Notes under the pieces: generated by a model
What the model was told of the DNA's origin: nothing
Seen by the model: the letters and a program-made list of their open reading frames with translations, nothing else
Database searches by the model: none
Shown here: positions 1-6,328 of the stretch, one piece after another
Layout: each line of letters begins with the position of its first letter
How positions within the stretch are numbered: the first letter of the stretch is position 1
Translations under genes and position numbers: made by a program
DNA from: JAAZAI01 sp050942875
GTDB lineage: Bacteria; Verrucomicrobiota; Kiritimatiellia; RFP12; UBA3636
Length of the DNA stretch: 8,419 nt
Direction: 5' to 3'
Assembly: GCA_050942875.1 (NCBI GenBank)
Contig: JBMNOD010000114.1
Coordinates: 1-8,419, forward strand

Positions 1-12
1 GTTTTGTGCTTC

Positions 13-66
<54 letters not shown>

Positions 67-76
67 CTGTGGGGGC

Positions 77-108
77 GGGGGGGCGCCCCCCCCCCCCCCC
101 CCCCCCCC
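77..108. repeat. G7-CG-C23 tract with a perfect 16-bp palindrome
   Basis: Seven G, then CG, then 23 C. Positions 77-92 form a perfect 16-bp palindrome (G7 C G C7). Together with the preceding 50-C run this is either a genuine C-rich low-complexity tract or a fold-back/consensus artefact near a contig end. Confidence 0.85.
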
Positions 109-112
109 GGAA

Positions 113-179
113 ACTCCTCACTCCTCACTCCGCTCTCCTCACTAACCCCTAACCCCTAGCCCCCTAATCCCTAACCCCT
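113..179. repeat. Heptamer-period pyrimidine-rich array
   Basis: The segment keeps a 7-bp period while its unit drifts. It begins ACTCCTC, ACTCCTC, ACTCCGC, TCTCCTC (113-140), then becomes TAACCCC, TAACCCC, TAGCCCCC, TAATCCC, TAACCCC (143-178), with one 8-bp unit. It ends 11 nt before the TTG start of the LRR gene. There is no Shine-Dalgarno-like purine tract between the array and that start. It superficially resembles telomeric repeats, but the unit changes along its length. Confidence 0.8.
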
Positions 180-190
180 CCTCCCTCTCC

Positions 191-628
191 TTGAAAACCC
201 CCGCAGCCTTCATTAGCATTGTCATCACCGCGCTGGCGCTGGCCGCCCCCGCCGGCCCCTACGCCCACGGCCCCTACACCTACATTGTCGAAGACAACCA
301 AGCCACCATCACCTACTTCGACCGAGCGTATTCCGGCGACCTGTCCATCACCAACGAACTCGGCGGCCATCCCGTCGCCTTAATCGACGTCAAAGCGTTT
401 GCAGACTGCACCACCTTGAGCAGCGTAACAATTCCCGCCAGCGTCACCAACATCGACGATTATGCGTTCTCCAACTGCACCGCCCTGACCAACATCCTTT
501 TCCTCGGCAACGCGCCAACACCCGGGCGCTTGGTTTTTTCCGGCACCCCCGCAACCATCCACTACCGCCCCGGCACCACCGGCTGGAAATCCACCTTCGC
601 CGACCGCCCCACCCAACCCGTTGAATGA
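191..628 (+). CDS. Small secreted BspA-type leucine-rich repeat protein
   Basis: Predicted 145-aa exported protein with a TTG start at 191. The N-terminus has Lys2 followed by a hydrophobic stretch (about residues 5-20, rich in A, I, V and L) that fits a Sec signal peptide. Residues about 58-107 form BspA-type (LRR_5) repeats with the signatures AFADCTTLSSVTIPASVTNI and YAFSNCTALTNI. The end, about 118-142, carries the GTTGW...F..RPT motif that usually closes longer LRR proteins in Verrucomicrobiota-type genomes. Such proteins are often several hundred residues with many repeats, so this is a minimal or reduced member. Surface or adhesion roles are assumed for the family; nothing here fixes the ligand. 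No ribosome binding site is visible, because the upstream DNA is C/T-rich repeat. The TTG is preferred because it puts the signal peptide at the N-terminus. It stands alone, with repeat-filled DNA on both sides. Confidence 0.72.
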   Translation: MKTPAAFISIVITALALAAPAGPYAHGPYTYIVEDNQATITYFDRAYSGDLSITNELGGHPVALIDVKAFADCTTLSSVTIPASVTNIDDYAFSNCTALTNILFLGNAPTPGRLVFSGTPATIHYRPGTTGWKSTFADRPTQPVE

Positions 629-690
629 CTCACACTTGCTCTCATGAGTCGCGAGTCGCTAGGGGCTAGTCGCTAGTGCCGAAAGACGAA

Positions 691-741
691 ACACTTACTC
701 CCACACTTGCTCTCCTTACACTTACTCCCACACTTACTCCC
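691..741. repeat. 12-bp tandem repeat, ACACTTACTCCC type
   Basis: Units at 691-702, 703-714 (ACACTTGCTCTC variant), 718-729 and 730-741. The period is 12 bp except for one 3-bp insertion. A related phrase, ACACTTGCTCTC, also occurs just after the stop of the LRR gene at 632-643. Confidence 0.85.
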
Positions 742-756
742 GCACCATGCAGCCAC

Positions 757-796
757 TCTAGCACTCTAGATAATCTAGATGATCTAGAAACTCTAG
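757..796. repeat. 9-bp-period TCTAG repeats
   Basis: TCTAG recurs at 757, 765, 774, 783 and 792, with spacings of 8, 9, 9 and 9 bp. The consensus unit is close to TCTAGATGA. The stretch is partly palindromic because CTAG is self-complementary. Confidence 0.8.
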
Positions 797-852
797 CCCC
801 CCCCTTCGTGTCTTCCGTAGTTCAAAAAACTTCCCGCCACCCTTTCGCAGTT

Positions 853-1041
853 CGACAAAGTTCGCGACAAAGTTGCCCTCCGGCGGGTCTTGAGCCTGGG
901 CTGACGTCGATGACGTCGATGGCGTCGGTGACGTCGACAAAGCTCTCGACAAAGCTCTCGACAAAGTTGCCCTCCGGCTCCCTAGCGACCAGCCCCTAGC
1001 GACTAGCGACTCAGAAAAGCGACAAAGCTCGCGACAAAGTT
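853..1041 (+). repeat. Clusters of a 12-bp repeat, consensus CGACAAAGYTCG
   Basis: CGACAAAGYT occurs seven times on the plus strand in three clusters with an exact 12-bp period: 853 and 865; 935, 947 and 959; 1020 and 1032. Each cluster ends in TTGCC; the first two continue as TTGCCCTCCGGC. The same family reappears in reverse orientation after araD (6257-6288). No function is known to me. Confidence 0.88.
903..938. repeat. 9-bp tandem repeat GACGTCGAT, four units
   Basis: Units are GACGTCGAT (903-911 and 912-920), GGCGTCGGT (921-929) and GACGTCGAC (930-938). The last unit runs straight into the CGACAAAG 12-mer array starting at 935, so two repeat families are joined without a spacer. Confidence 0.85.
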
Positions 1042-1052
1042 GCCGCCAAGGC

Positions 1053-1108
1053 CAAATTTCCAATTTCAAATTTCAAATCACAAATCACAAATCTAAAATC
1101 ACAAATCA
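1053..1108. repeat. Eight-unit AT-rich heptamer array abutting a start codon
   Basis: Eight consecutive in-register heptamers: CAAATTT, CCAATTT, CAAATTT, CAAATCA, CAAATCA, CAAATCT, AAAATCA, CAAATCA. It ends two nucleotides before the ATG of the RdgC-like gene, so it makes up the whole leader next to the start and replaces any Shine-Dalgarno site. It is the most AT-rich stretch of the left half, so it may keep the translation start unstructured or contain the promoter (inference). Confidence 0.85.
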
Positions 1109-1110
1109 CC

Positions 1111-2220
1111 ATGCCCTTCGACACCGGAAACATCTCCTGCCGCATCTTCGACATCGACGAGCCGATCGACGCCTCGGTCATCGACGAGCTCGCCGTCCAC
1201 GTCGTCGCCCCCATCGAAACGCTCGACGGCCCCGAGCCCATCACGGGCTGGGTCTCGCCGCGCCATCTGCTGGATCGCGACATCTCCCGCGAATCCTGCC
1301 TGCGCGGCAACTTCGCCTGCGCCAACCTGCTCAAGGCGGAACTGAAGATCCCGCGCTCGCTCCTCACCGCCCATTGCAAAATGGAGGAGCTCGCCGAAAT
1401 GGAGGCGCGCGGCGTCCCGTACCTCAACCGACAGACGCGCGCCGACATCAAGAAGCGCGTCGTCGACGAGCTGCTCCCCAAGATGCCGCCCACGCTGACG
1501 GCCATCTCGATGGCGATCGACCTCTCGCGGCGGCGCATCTACACCGACGCCATGTCCGCGAAGCAGCACGACGCCTTTTGCGCCGCCTTCCGCAAGGCGA
1601 CGCGCCTGACCGCCAACGAGATCATCCCCGAATCGGCCGCGCTGCGCCTCCACGGGATCGACACGCAAGGCCTCCCCGTCCAGTGCTTCTCGCCAGACCC
1701 CGAAGTCGAGTCCGCCGCCAACAGCGTCGGCATGGACTTCCTCATGTGGCTCTGGTTCTTCTGCGAAACCCGCGGCGGCCTCTTCAAAACCGCGCCCGAC
1801 GCCGCCGAGTTCGCCGCCATGCTCGAAGGCCCGGCCGTCTTCCTCCTCGAAGGCGAAGGCGCGCACGAAATCTCGCTCCGCCGCGGCATGCCGCTCGTCA
1901 GCCGCGAAGCCAGGACGACCGTGGAGTCGGGCAAGAAGCTGCGCAGCGTCAAGCTCACCCTCGCCCGTGGCAAGGAGACGTACACCGCCACCATCGACGG
2001 CCTCGACTTCGCCTTCCGCGGACTCGTGCTGCCCAAGCCCGAAACGCCCTACGAGCCGGAAGAGGCCTTCGTGGAGCGCATGAACGGCGTGCAGACGTAC
2101 ACCGACGCCGTCTTCCACCTCTACGGCATGTTCCTCAAGGAGCGCATCGCGCCCAAGACCTGGAAGAAGACGATGGACGAAATCAAGGACTGGATCAAGA
2201 CCCGTCCCGCCTACATCTGA
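1111..2220 (+). CDS. rdgC: RdgC-like recombination-associated protein
   Basis: 369-aa soluble protein resembling RdgC, the DNA-binding ring protein that restrains RecA. The match is by recalled motifs, not by search. GWVSP lies at residues 46-50, where family members have GWV. A helical central block follows, with KxxIPRSLLTAHCKMEELAEME-like sequence around 76-98. Then comes IKKRVVDELLPKMPPT (113-128), corresponding to the family's basic helix and LLPxxP turn, then a strand/helix unit (131-175). GMDFLMWLWFFCET (207-220) resembles the phrase FLTWLW of the longer RdgC-like proteins in delta-proteobacteria. E. coli RdgC is 303 aa, so this is a long form. The ATG directly follows a heptamer array and has no Shine-Dalgarno site; the N-terminal length agrees with the family. 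There is no terminator in the 70 nt before araB, so cotranscription with the arabinose genes is possible, though no functional link is known. Confidence 0.68.
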   Translation: MPFDTGNISCRIFDIDEPIDASVIDELAVHVVAPIETLDGPEPITGWVSPRHLLDRDISRESCLRGNFACANLLKAELKIPRSLLTAHCKMEELAEMEARGVPYLNRQTRADIKKRVVDELLPKMPPTLTAISMAIDLSRRRIYTDAMSAKQHDAFCAAFRKATRLTANEIIPESAALRLHGIDTQGLPVQCFSPDPEVESAANSVGMDFLMWLWFFCETRGGLFKTAPDAAEFAAMLEGPAVFLLEGEGAHEISLRRGMPLVSREARTTVESGKKLRSVKLTLARGKETYTATIDGLDFAFRGLVLPKPETPYEPEEAFVERMNGVQTYTDAVFHLYGMFLKERIAPKTWKKTMDEIKDWIKTRPAYI

Positions 2221-2276
2221 CCCCGCCACGAGCCCACCCCGCCCCCGCCCCACCGCGCGCAACCCAACAACCCACC

Positions 2277-2282
2277 AGGAGA
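2277..2282 (+). promoter_or_regulatory. Ribosome binding site of araB
   Basis: AGGAGA lies 8 nt before the ATG at 2291. It is one of only a few strong Shine-Dalgarno sites in the window and fixes the araB start. Confidence 0.8.
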
Positions 2283-2290
2283 CCCCCGAG

Positions 2291-4015
2291 ATGAAAGCCA
2301 AGGAAAAACAGTTCGCCATCGGCGTCGATTACGGAACCAACAGCGTCCGCGCCCTCGTCGTGGATCTGGCGGACGGCGCGGAGCTCGCCACCGCCGTCTA
2401 CGCCTACCCGAGCGGCGACGACGGCGTCCTCGTCTCCGCCCAGGACCCCAACCTCGCCCGCCAGAACCCGGCGGACTACCTCGACGGCTTCCTCGACGTC
2501 GTCTCCAAGGCCGTCAAGCAAGCCGCCCGCGCCCGCAAGGGCTTCAAGCCGGCCCGGGTCGTCGGCATCGGCGTCGACTCCACCGGCTCCACGCCCATCC
2601 CGGTCGACAAGGACGGCGTCCCGCTCGCGCTGCAGCCCAAGTTCGCCAGGAGCCCCAACGCCCACGCCTGGCTCTGGAAGGACCACACCGCCCACGCCGA
2701 GGCCGCCGCCATCACCGACGCCGCGAAAAAGGCCGGCGTCCCGTACCTCGACAAATGCGGCGGCACCTACTCCTCCGAATGGTTCTGGTCGAAGATCTGG
2801 CACTGCCTCAACGTGGACAAGGCCGTCTTCAACGCCGCCTTCTCCTGGGTCGAGCTCTGCGACTTCATCCCCGCCTGGCTCTGCGGCGACACCAACCCCC
2901 TGACCCTCCGCCGCAGCATCTGCGCCGCCGGCCACAAGGCGATGTTCTCCGAGGAATGGGGCGGCCTGCCCTCCAAGGAATTCCTCGCCTCGCTCTCGCC
3001 CAGGCTCGCCGACCTCCGCGACCGCCTCTACAGCCAGGCCGTGCCGTCCGACTGGCCCGCCGGCCGCCTCTGCCGCGACATCGCCGACAAAGTCGGCCTC
3101 CCCGCCGGCATCGCCGTCGCCGTCGGCGCGTTCGACGCCCACCACGGCGCCGTCGGCTCCGGCGTCAAGCCCGGCACGCTCGTCAAGATCATCGGCACCA
3201 GCACGTGCGACATCATGGTCGCCCCCGCCGGCGCGAAGGTCGCCGACATCCCCGGCGTCTGCGGCATCGTCCCGGGCTCCGTGCTCCCCGGCCACCTCGC
3301 CGTCGAAGCCGGCCAGTCCGCCGTCGGCGACATCTTCAAGTGGTACGTCGACAAGCACCTCCCCGCCGCCCACGCCAAGGGCAACCCCTACGCCAGCCTT
3401 GAACAGGAAGCCGCCAAGCTCGCCCCCGGCGAATCGGGCCTCGTCGCCCTCGACTGGCACAACGGCAACCGCACCATCCTCGTCGATCCGCTCCTCATCG
3501 GCGCCGTCCTCGGCCTCACCCTCCACACGACGCCGGCGGAAATCTACCGCGCCCTCGTCGAGGCGACCGCCTTCGGCGCGCTCGTCATCGTCCAGCGCGT
3601 CGAGGAGTTCGGCGTCAAGATCCGCGACGTCGTCACCTGCGGCGGCCTCGCCGAAAAAAGCCCGTTCATGATGCAGATCTACGCCGACGTGCTCAACCGC
3701 CCCATGCGCATCAGCCGCAGCGCGCAATCCTGCGCCCTCGGCGCCGCCATCTTCGGCGCGCTCGCCGGCGGCGCCTTCGGCGGCGACGCCATCCGCGCCC
3801 AAAAGGCGATGACCGGCACGAAGGACCTCGTCTACAAGCCCATCCCCGCCAACGCCAGGGCCTACGCCAGGCTCGCCGCCTGCTACCGCCGGCTCCACGA
3901 CGCCTTCGGCGCCACCGGCGCCGACGCCGACGTCGCCACCGTCATGAAGGATCTCATCGCCATCCGCACCGCCGCCCGCGGCGGCGCCAGCCGCCGCCGG
4001 CCCAAGTCGAAATAG
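2291..4015 (+). CDS. araB: Ribulokinase
   Basis: 574-aa FGGY-family sugar kinase; it phosphorylates L-ribulose with ATP to give L-ribulose-5-phosphate, the second step of bacterial L-arabinose breakdown, in the cytosol. The N-terminal domain opens with the phosphate-1 loop GVDYGTNSVRALVVD (11-25), followed by VGIGVDSTGSTPIPVD (91-106), typical of ribulokinases. GTYSSEWFWSKIW (158-170) belongs to the substrate pocket. GAFDAHHGAVGSG (279-291) carries the likely catalytic base Asp282. GTSTCDIM (302-309) is the phosphate-2 region, DWHNGNR (388-394) is ribulokinase-like, and CGGLAEKSPFMMQIYADV (450-467) is the adenosine motif. Length is normal (about 550-570 aa) except for a basic C-terminal tail (about 562-574). 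A good Shine-Dalgarno site supports the start. It is followed after 33 nt by araA. No frameshift is seen. Codon usage is strongly biased to C in third position. Confidence 0.95.
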   Translation: MKAKEKQFAIGVDYGTNSVRALVVDLADGAELATAVYAYPSGDDGVLVSAQDPNLARQNPADYLDGFLDVVSKAVKQAARARKGFKPARVVGIGVDSTGSTPIPVDKDGVPLALQPKFARSPNAHAWLWKDHTAHAEAAAITDAAKKAGVPYLDKCGGTYSSEWFWSKIWHCLNVDKAVFNAAFSWVELCDFIPAWLCGDTNPLTLRRSICAAGHKAMFSEEWGGLPSKEFLASLSPRLADLRDRLYSQAVPSDWPAGRLCRDIADKVGLPAGIAVAVGAFDAHHGAVGSGVKPGTLVKIIGTSTCDIMVAPAGAKVADIPGVCGIVPGSVLPGHLAVEAGQSAVGDIFKWYVDKHLPAAHAKGNPYASLEQEAAKLAPGESGLVALDWHNGNRTILVDPLLIGAVLGLTLHTTPAEIYRALVEATAFGALVIVQRVEEFGVKIRDVVTCGGLAEKSPFMMQIYADVLNRPMRISRSAQSCALGAAIFGALAGGAFGGDAIRAQKAMTGTKDLVYKPIPANARAYARLAACYRRLHDAFGATGADADVATVMKDLIAIRTAARGGASRRRPKSK

Positions 4016-4032
4016 CCCACCCCATTCAACAC

Positions 4033-4038
4033 AAAGGA
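4033..4038 (+). promoter_or_regulatory. Ribosome binding site of araA
   Basis: AAAGGA lies 10 nt before the ATG at 4049, inside the 33-nt araB-araA gap. The gap is too short and unstructured for a terminator. Confidence 0.65.
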
Positions 4039-4048
4039 ACCAAACGCC

Positions 4049-5545
4049 ATGCTCGCATCCAAAACCTACGAATTCTGGTTCGCCACCGGGTCCCAAGACC
4101 TCTACGGCGACGCCACCCTCCAGCTCGTCGCCGAACACTCCCGCCACATCGTCGACGCCCTCAACGCCTCCGCCCGCCTCCCCTTCAAGGTCGTCCTCAA
4201 GCCGACGCTCATCGACTCCGCGTCCATCCGCCGCTGCTTCAACGACGCCAACGCCGACGCGACGTGCGCCGGCGTCATCACCTGGATGCACACCTTCTCC
4301 CCCGCCAAGATGTGGATCCTCGGCCTCCAGGAGTTCCGCAAGCCCCTCCTCCACCTGCACACGCAGTTCAACGTGGCGATCCCCTTCGAGTCCATCGACA
4401 TGGACTTCATGAACGCCAACCAGTCCGCCCACGGCGACCGCGAATTCGGCCACATGGCCACCCGCATGGGCCTCGAACGCAAGATCGTCGTCGGCCACTG
4501 GAGCGACGCCGCCGTGCAAAAGCGCATCGGCGACTGGATGCGCACCGCCGTCGGCGTCGTCGAAAGCAGCCACCTGCGCATCGTGCGCGTCGGCGACAAC
4601 ATGCGCGACGTCGCCGTCACCGAAGGCGACAAGGTCGAAGCCCAATTGAAGTTCGGCTGGGAAATCGACGCCTACGAAATCGCCGAAGTCGCCCAGTACG
4701 TGGACGCCGTGGCCCCCGTCGAGACCCAGGCCCTCGCCGACGTCTACTACGACACCTACGACCTGATCCTCGACGGCCGCGACCCCGCGGAGTTCCGCCG
4801 CCACGTCGAAGTCCAGGCCGCCATCGAGCTCGGCTTCCGCCGCTTCCTCGAAGAGCACGACTACCAGGCCGTCGTCACCAACTTCCAGATGCTCACCGGC
4901 CTCAAGCAGCTCCCCGGCCTCGCCATCCAGCGCCTCATGGCCGACGGCTACGGCTTCGGCGCGGAAGGCGACTGGAAGACCGCCGGCCTCGTCCGCCTGA
5001 TGAAGCTCATGACCGCCGGCATCCCGGACGCCAAGGGCACCTCCTTCATGGAGGACTACACCTACCACCTCGTCCCCGGCAACGAAGCGATCCTCCAGGC
5101 CCACATGCTCGAAGTCTGCCCCTCCATCGCCTCCGGCAAGCCCGCCATCAAGGTGAACCCGCTCTCCATGGGCCAGCGCGAAGACCCCGCCCGCCTCGTC
5201 TTCACCTGCAAGCCCGGCCGCGGCGTCGCCTGCTCGCTCATCGACCTCGGCCCGCGCTTCCGCCTCGTCGTCAACGAAGTCCAGTGCCTCGCCCAGAACG
5301 TCACGATGCCCAGGCTCCCCGTCGCCTCCGCGCTCTGGCGCCCCGAACCCAGCCTCCAGGTCGGCGCCGAAGCCTGGCTGCTCGCCGGCGGCGCGCACCA
5401 CACCGCCTTCTCGCTGGACCTCACCGCCGAGCAGATCGGCGACTGGGGCGCCGCGATGGGCGTCGAATGCGTCTTCATCGACAAGGAGACGACGATCCGC
5501 GCGCTCAAGAACGAACTGCGCTGGAACGCCGCCGCCTACCGCTAG
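4049..5545 (+). CDS. araA: L-arabinose isomerase
   Basis: 498-aa cytosolic enzyme that interconverts L-arabinose and L-ribulose, the first step of the isomerase pathway. Length and colinearity match the E. coli enzyme (500 aa). Visible signatures: EFWFATGSQDLYG (8-20), GVITWMHTFSPAKMWI (75-90), HTQFNVAIPF (104-113) and MDFMNANQSAHGDREFGHM (118-136). The Mn2+/catalytic residues of the family (E. coli Glu306, Glu333, His350, His450) fall at Glu306 (GFGAEGDWK), Glu335 (TSFMEDYTYH), His352 (QAHMLEVCPS) and His450 or His451 (GGAHHTAFS). All key residues are therefore kept and the enzyme should be active. It sits between araB and araD with short gaps, consistent with one operon. No regulator gene is adjacent, so control cannot be read from this window. 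Confidence 0.97.
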   Translation: MLASKTYEFWFATGSQDLYGDATLQLVAEHSRHIVDALNASARLPFKVVLKPTLIDSASIRRCFNDANADATCAGVITWMHTFSPAKMWILGLQEFRKPLLHLHTQFNVAIPFESIDMDFMNANQSAHGDREFGHMATRMGLERKIVVGHWSDAAVQKRIGDWMRTAVGVVESSHLRIVRVGDNMRDVAVTEGDKVEAQLKFGWEIDAYEIAEVAQYVDAVAPVETQALADVYYDTYDLILDGRDPAEFRRHVEVQAAIELGFRRFLEEHDYQAVVTNFQMLTGLKQLPGLAIQRLMADGYGFGAEGDWKTAGLVRLMKLMTAGIPDAKGTSFMEDYTYHLVPGNEAILQAHMLEVCPSIASGKPAIKVNPLSMGQREDPARLVFTCKPGRGVACSLIDLGPRFRLVVNEVQCLAQNVTMPRLPVASALWRPEPSLQVGAEAWLLAGGAHHTAFSLDLTAEQIGDWGAAMGVECVFIDKETTIRALKNELRWNAAAYR

Positions 5546-5560
5546 ACGAGCCGACCGACC

Positions 5561-6250
5561 ATGTACGCCGAACTCAAACGCGCCGTCTTCGAGGCCAACC
5601 TCGCGCTCGTCCGCCACGGCCTCGTCACCCTCACCTGGGGCAACGTCTCGGGCATCGATCGCCAACGCGACTGCGTGGCGATCAAGCCCAGCGGCGTCGC
5701 CTACGACACGATGACGCCCGACGACATCGTCGTCGTCTCGCTCGACGGCGCCCCCGTCGAAGGCGCCCTGCGCCCCTCCTCCGACCTCCCGACCCACCTC
5801 GCGCTCTACCGCGCGTTCCCGTCGCTTGGCGGCGTCGTCCACACCCACTCCACCCACGCCACGGCCTTCGCCCAGGCCAGCCGCCCCGTCCCCTGCCTCG
5901 GCACGACCCACGCCGACCACTTCCACGGCGACGTGCCCTGCACGCGCTTCCTCGCCCCCGACGAAGTCGCCGGCGACTACGAGCGCAACACCGGCCGCGT
6001 CATCGTCGAGCGCTTCCAGGGCCTCGACCCCGACGCCCTCCCCGGCGCGCTCGTCGCCGGCCACGGCTCCTTCACCTGGGGGCCGACCCCCGCCAAAGCC
6101 GTCGAAAACGCCGTCGCCCTCGAAGCCTTCGCCCGGATGGCGATCCTGACCGAAGCCCTCGCCCCCGCCGCCGCCCCCCTCCCCGCCTACATCCTCGACA
6201 AGCACTACCGCCGCAAGCACGGCGCCACCGCCTACTACGGGCAGAAGTAA
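5561..6250 (+). CDS. araD: L-ribulose-5-phosphate 4-epimerase
   Basis: 229-aa class II aldolase/epimerase; it converts L-ribulose-5-phosphate to D-xylulose-5-phosphate by zinc-dependent retro-aldol chemistry and so feeds the pentose phosphate pathway. Length matches E. coli AraD (231 aa). The phosphate-binding regions are TWGNVSG (25-31) and KPSG (42-45); SSDLPTHL (73-80) contains the conserved acidic residue near the metal. HTHSTHA (94-100) gives zinc ligands His94 and His96, GHG (167-169) gives His168, and ADH (118-120) holds the acid/base Asp119. The C-terminal AYYGQ (224-228) carries the catalytic Tyr (225 or 226). Starting at the ATG 15 nt after the araA stop gives the full family N-terminus; only a weak purine tract (ACGAG) precedes it, suggesting translational coupling. 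It is the last gene of the block; short repeats, not a recognisable terminator, follow. Confidence 0.95.
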   Translation: MYAELKRAVFEANLALVRHGLVTLTWGNVSGIDRQRDCVAIKPSGVAYDTMTPDDIVVVSLDGAPVEGALRPSSDLPTHLALYRAFPSLGGVVHTHSTHATAFAQASRPVPCLGTTHADHFHGDVPCTRFLAPDEVAGDYERNTGRVIVERFQGLDPDALPGALVAGHGSFTWGPTPAKAVENAVALEAFARMAILTEALAPAAAPLPAYILDKHYRRKHGATAYYGQK

Positions 6251-6256
6251 AAGCAT

Positions 6257-6288
6257 CTTTGTCGCAAGCTTTGTCGCGAACTTTGTCG
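6257..6288 (-). repeat. 12-bp CGACAAAG repeats, inverted relative to the upstream clusters
   Basis: CTTTGTCG, the reverse complement of the upstream unit, starts at 6257, 6269 and 6281, an exact 12-bp period. The first unit begins 7 nt after the araD stop. The middle spacer contains AAGCTT, so part of the array can pair with itself, but there is no classic terminator stem plus T-run. Confidence 0.88.
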
Positions 6289-6292
6289 ATTT

Positions 6293-6327
6293 TAGCGGCT
6301 AGCGGCTAGAGAGTCCAAAGTCCAAGG
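6293..6327. repeat. Heptamer array after araD
   Basis: Five in-register 7-bp units: TAGCGGC, TAGCGGC, TAGAGAG, TCCAAAG, TCCAAGG. Read on the minus strand, this segment plus the adjacent CGACAAAG array has the same order as 997-1041 upstream of the block: TAGCNNC heptamers, a short A-rich spacer, then CGACAAAG units. Confidence 0.75.
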
Positions 6328-6328
6328 G

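Larger units (their letters stand above)
647..1009. repeat. Inverted pair of heptamer arrays (AGTCGCT family)
   Basis: The left arm, 654-676, is matched by the reverse complement of 982-1004 at 22 of 23 positions; the mismatch falls in the middle of the arm. Each arm lies inside an in-register heptamer array: 647-674 (AGTCGCG, AGTCGCT, AGGGGCT, AGTCGCT) and 982-1009 (CTAGCGA, CCAGCCC, CTAGCGA, CTAGCGA). The arms enclose about 305 bp of other short repeats and no gene, so this is not an ordinary insertion sequence. Confidence 0.8.
629..1110. other. Gene-free mosaic of short tandem repeats
   Basis: No credible gene lies in this 480-bp stretch; its open frames are low-complexity. It is assembled from several short tandem families: heptamers (647-674, 982-1009, 1053-1108), 12-mers of the ACACTTACTCCC type (691-741), 9-mers (757-796 and 903-938), and 12-mers of the CGACAAAG type (853-874, 935-968, 1020-1041). 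A 16-bp phrase (AAGTTGCCCTCCGGCK) occurs at both 870 and 964, directly after CGACAAAG units. No convincing promoter or terminator was seen. Confidence 0.8.

Noticed and set aside
142..179. Telomere-like CCCTAA-type repeats
   Set aside because: The units are imperfect, continue from a different heptamer (ACTCCTC) in the same register, and are followed by normal bacterial coding sequence; no other sign of a linear replicon end.
676..1069. Open frames of about 100 codons on both strands of the intergenic mosaic
   Set aside because: They consist almost entirely of 9- and 12-bp tandem repeats and have no plausible start context.
2195..6256. A 1353-codon open frame on the minus strand across the whole araBAD block
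   Set aside because: It is antisense to three well-identified enzymes, and its translation is a low-complexity mix of G, A, V, D and E. This is what NNC-biased GC-rich genes give in that antisense frame.
4264..6309. A 681-codon plus-strand frame inside araA and araD
   Set aside because: It is an Arg/Pro/His-rich shadow of the real genes in another frame.
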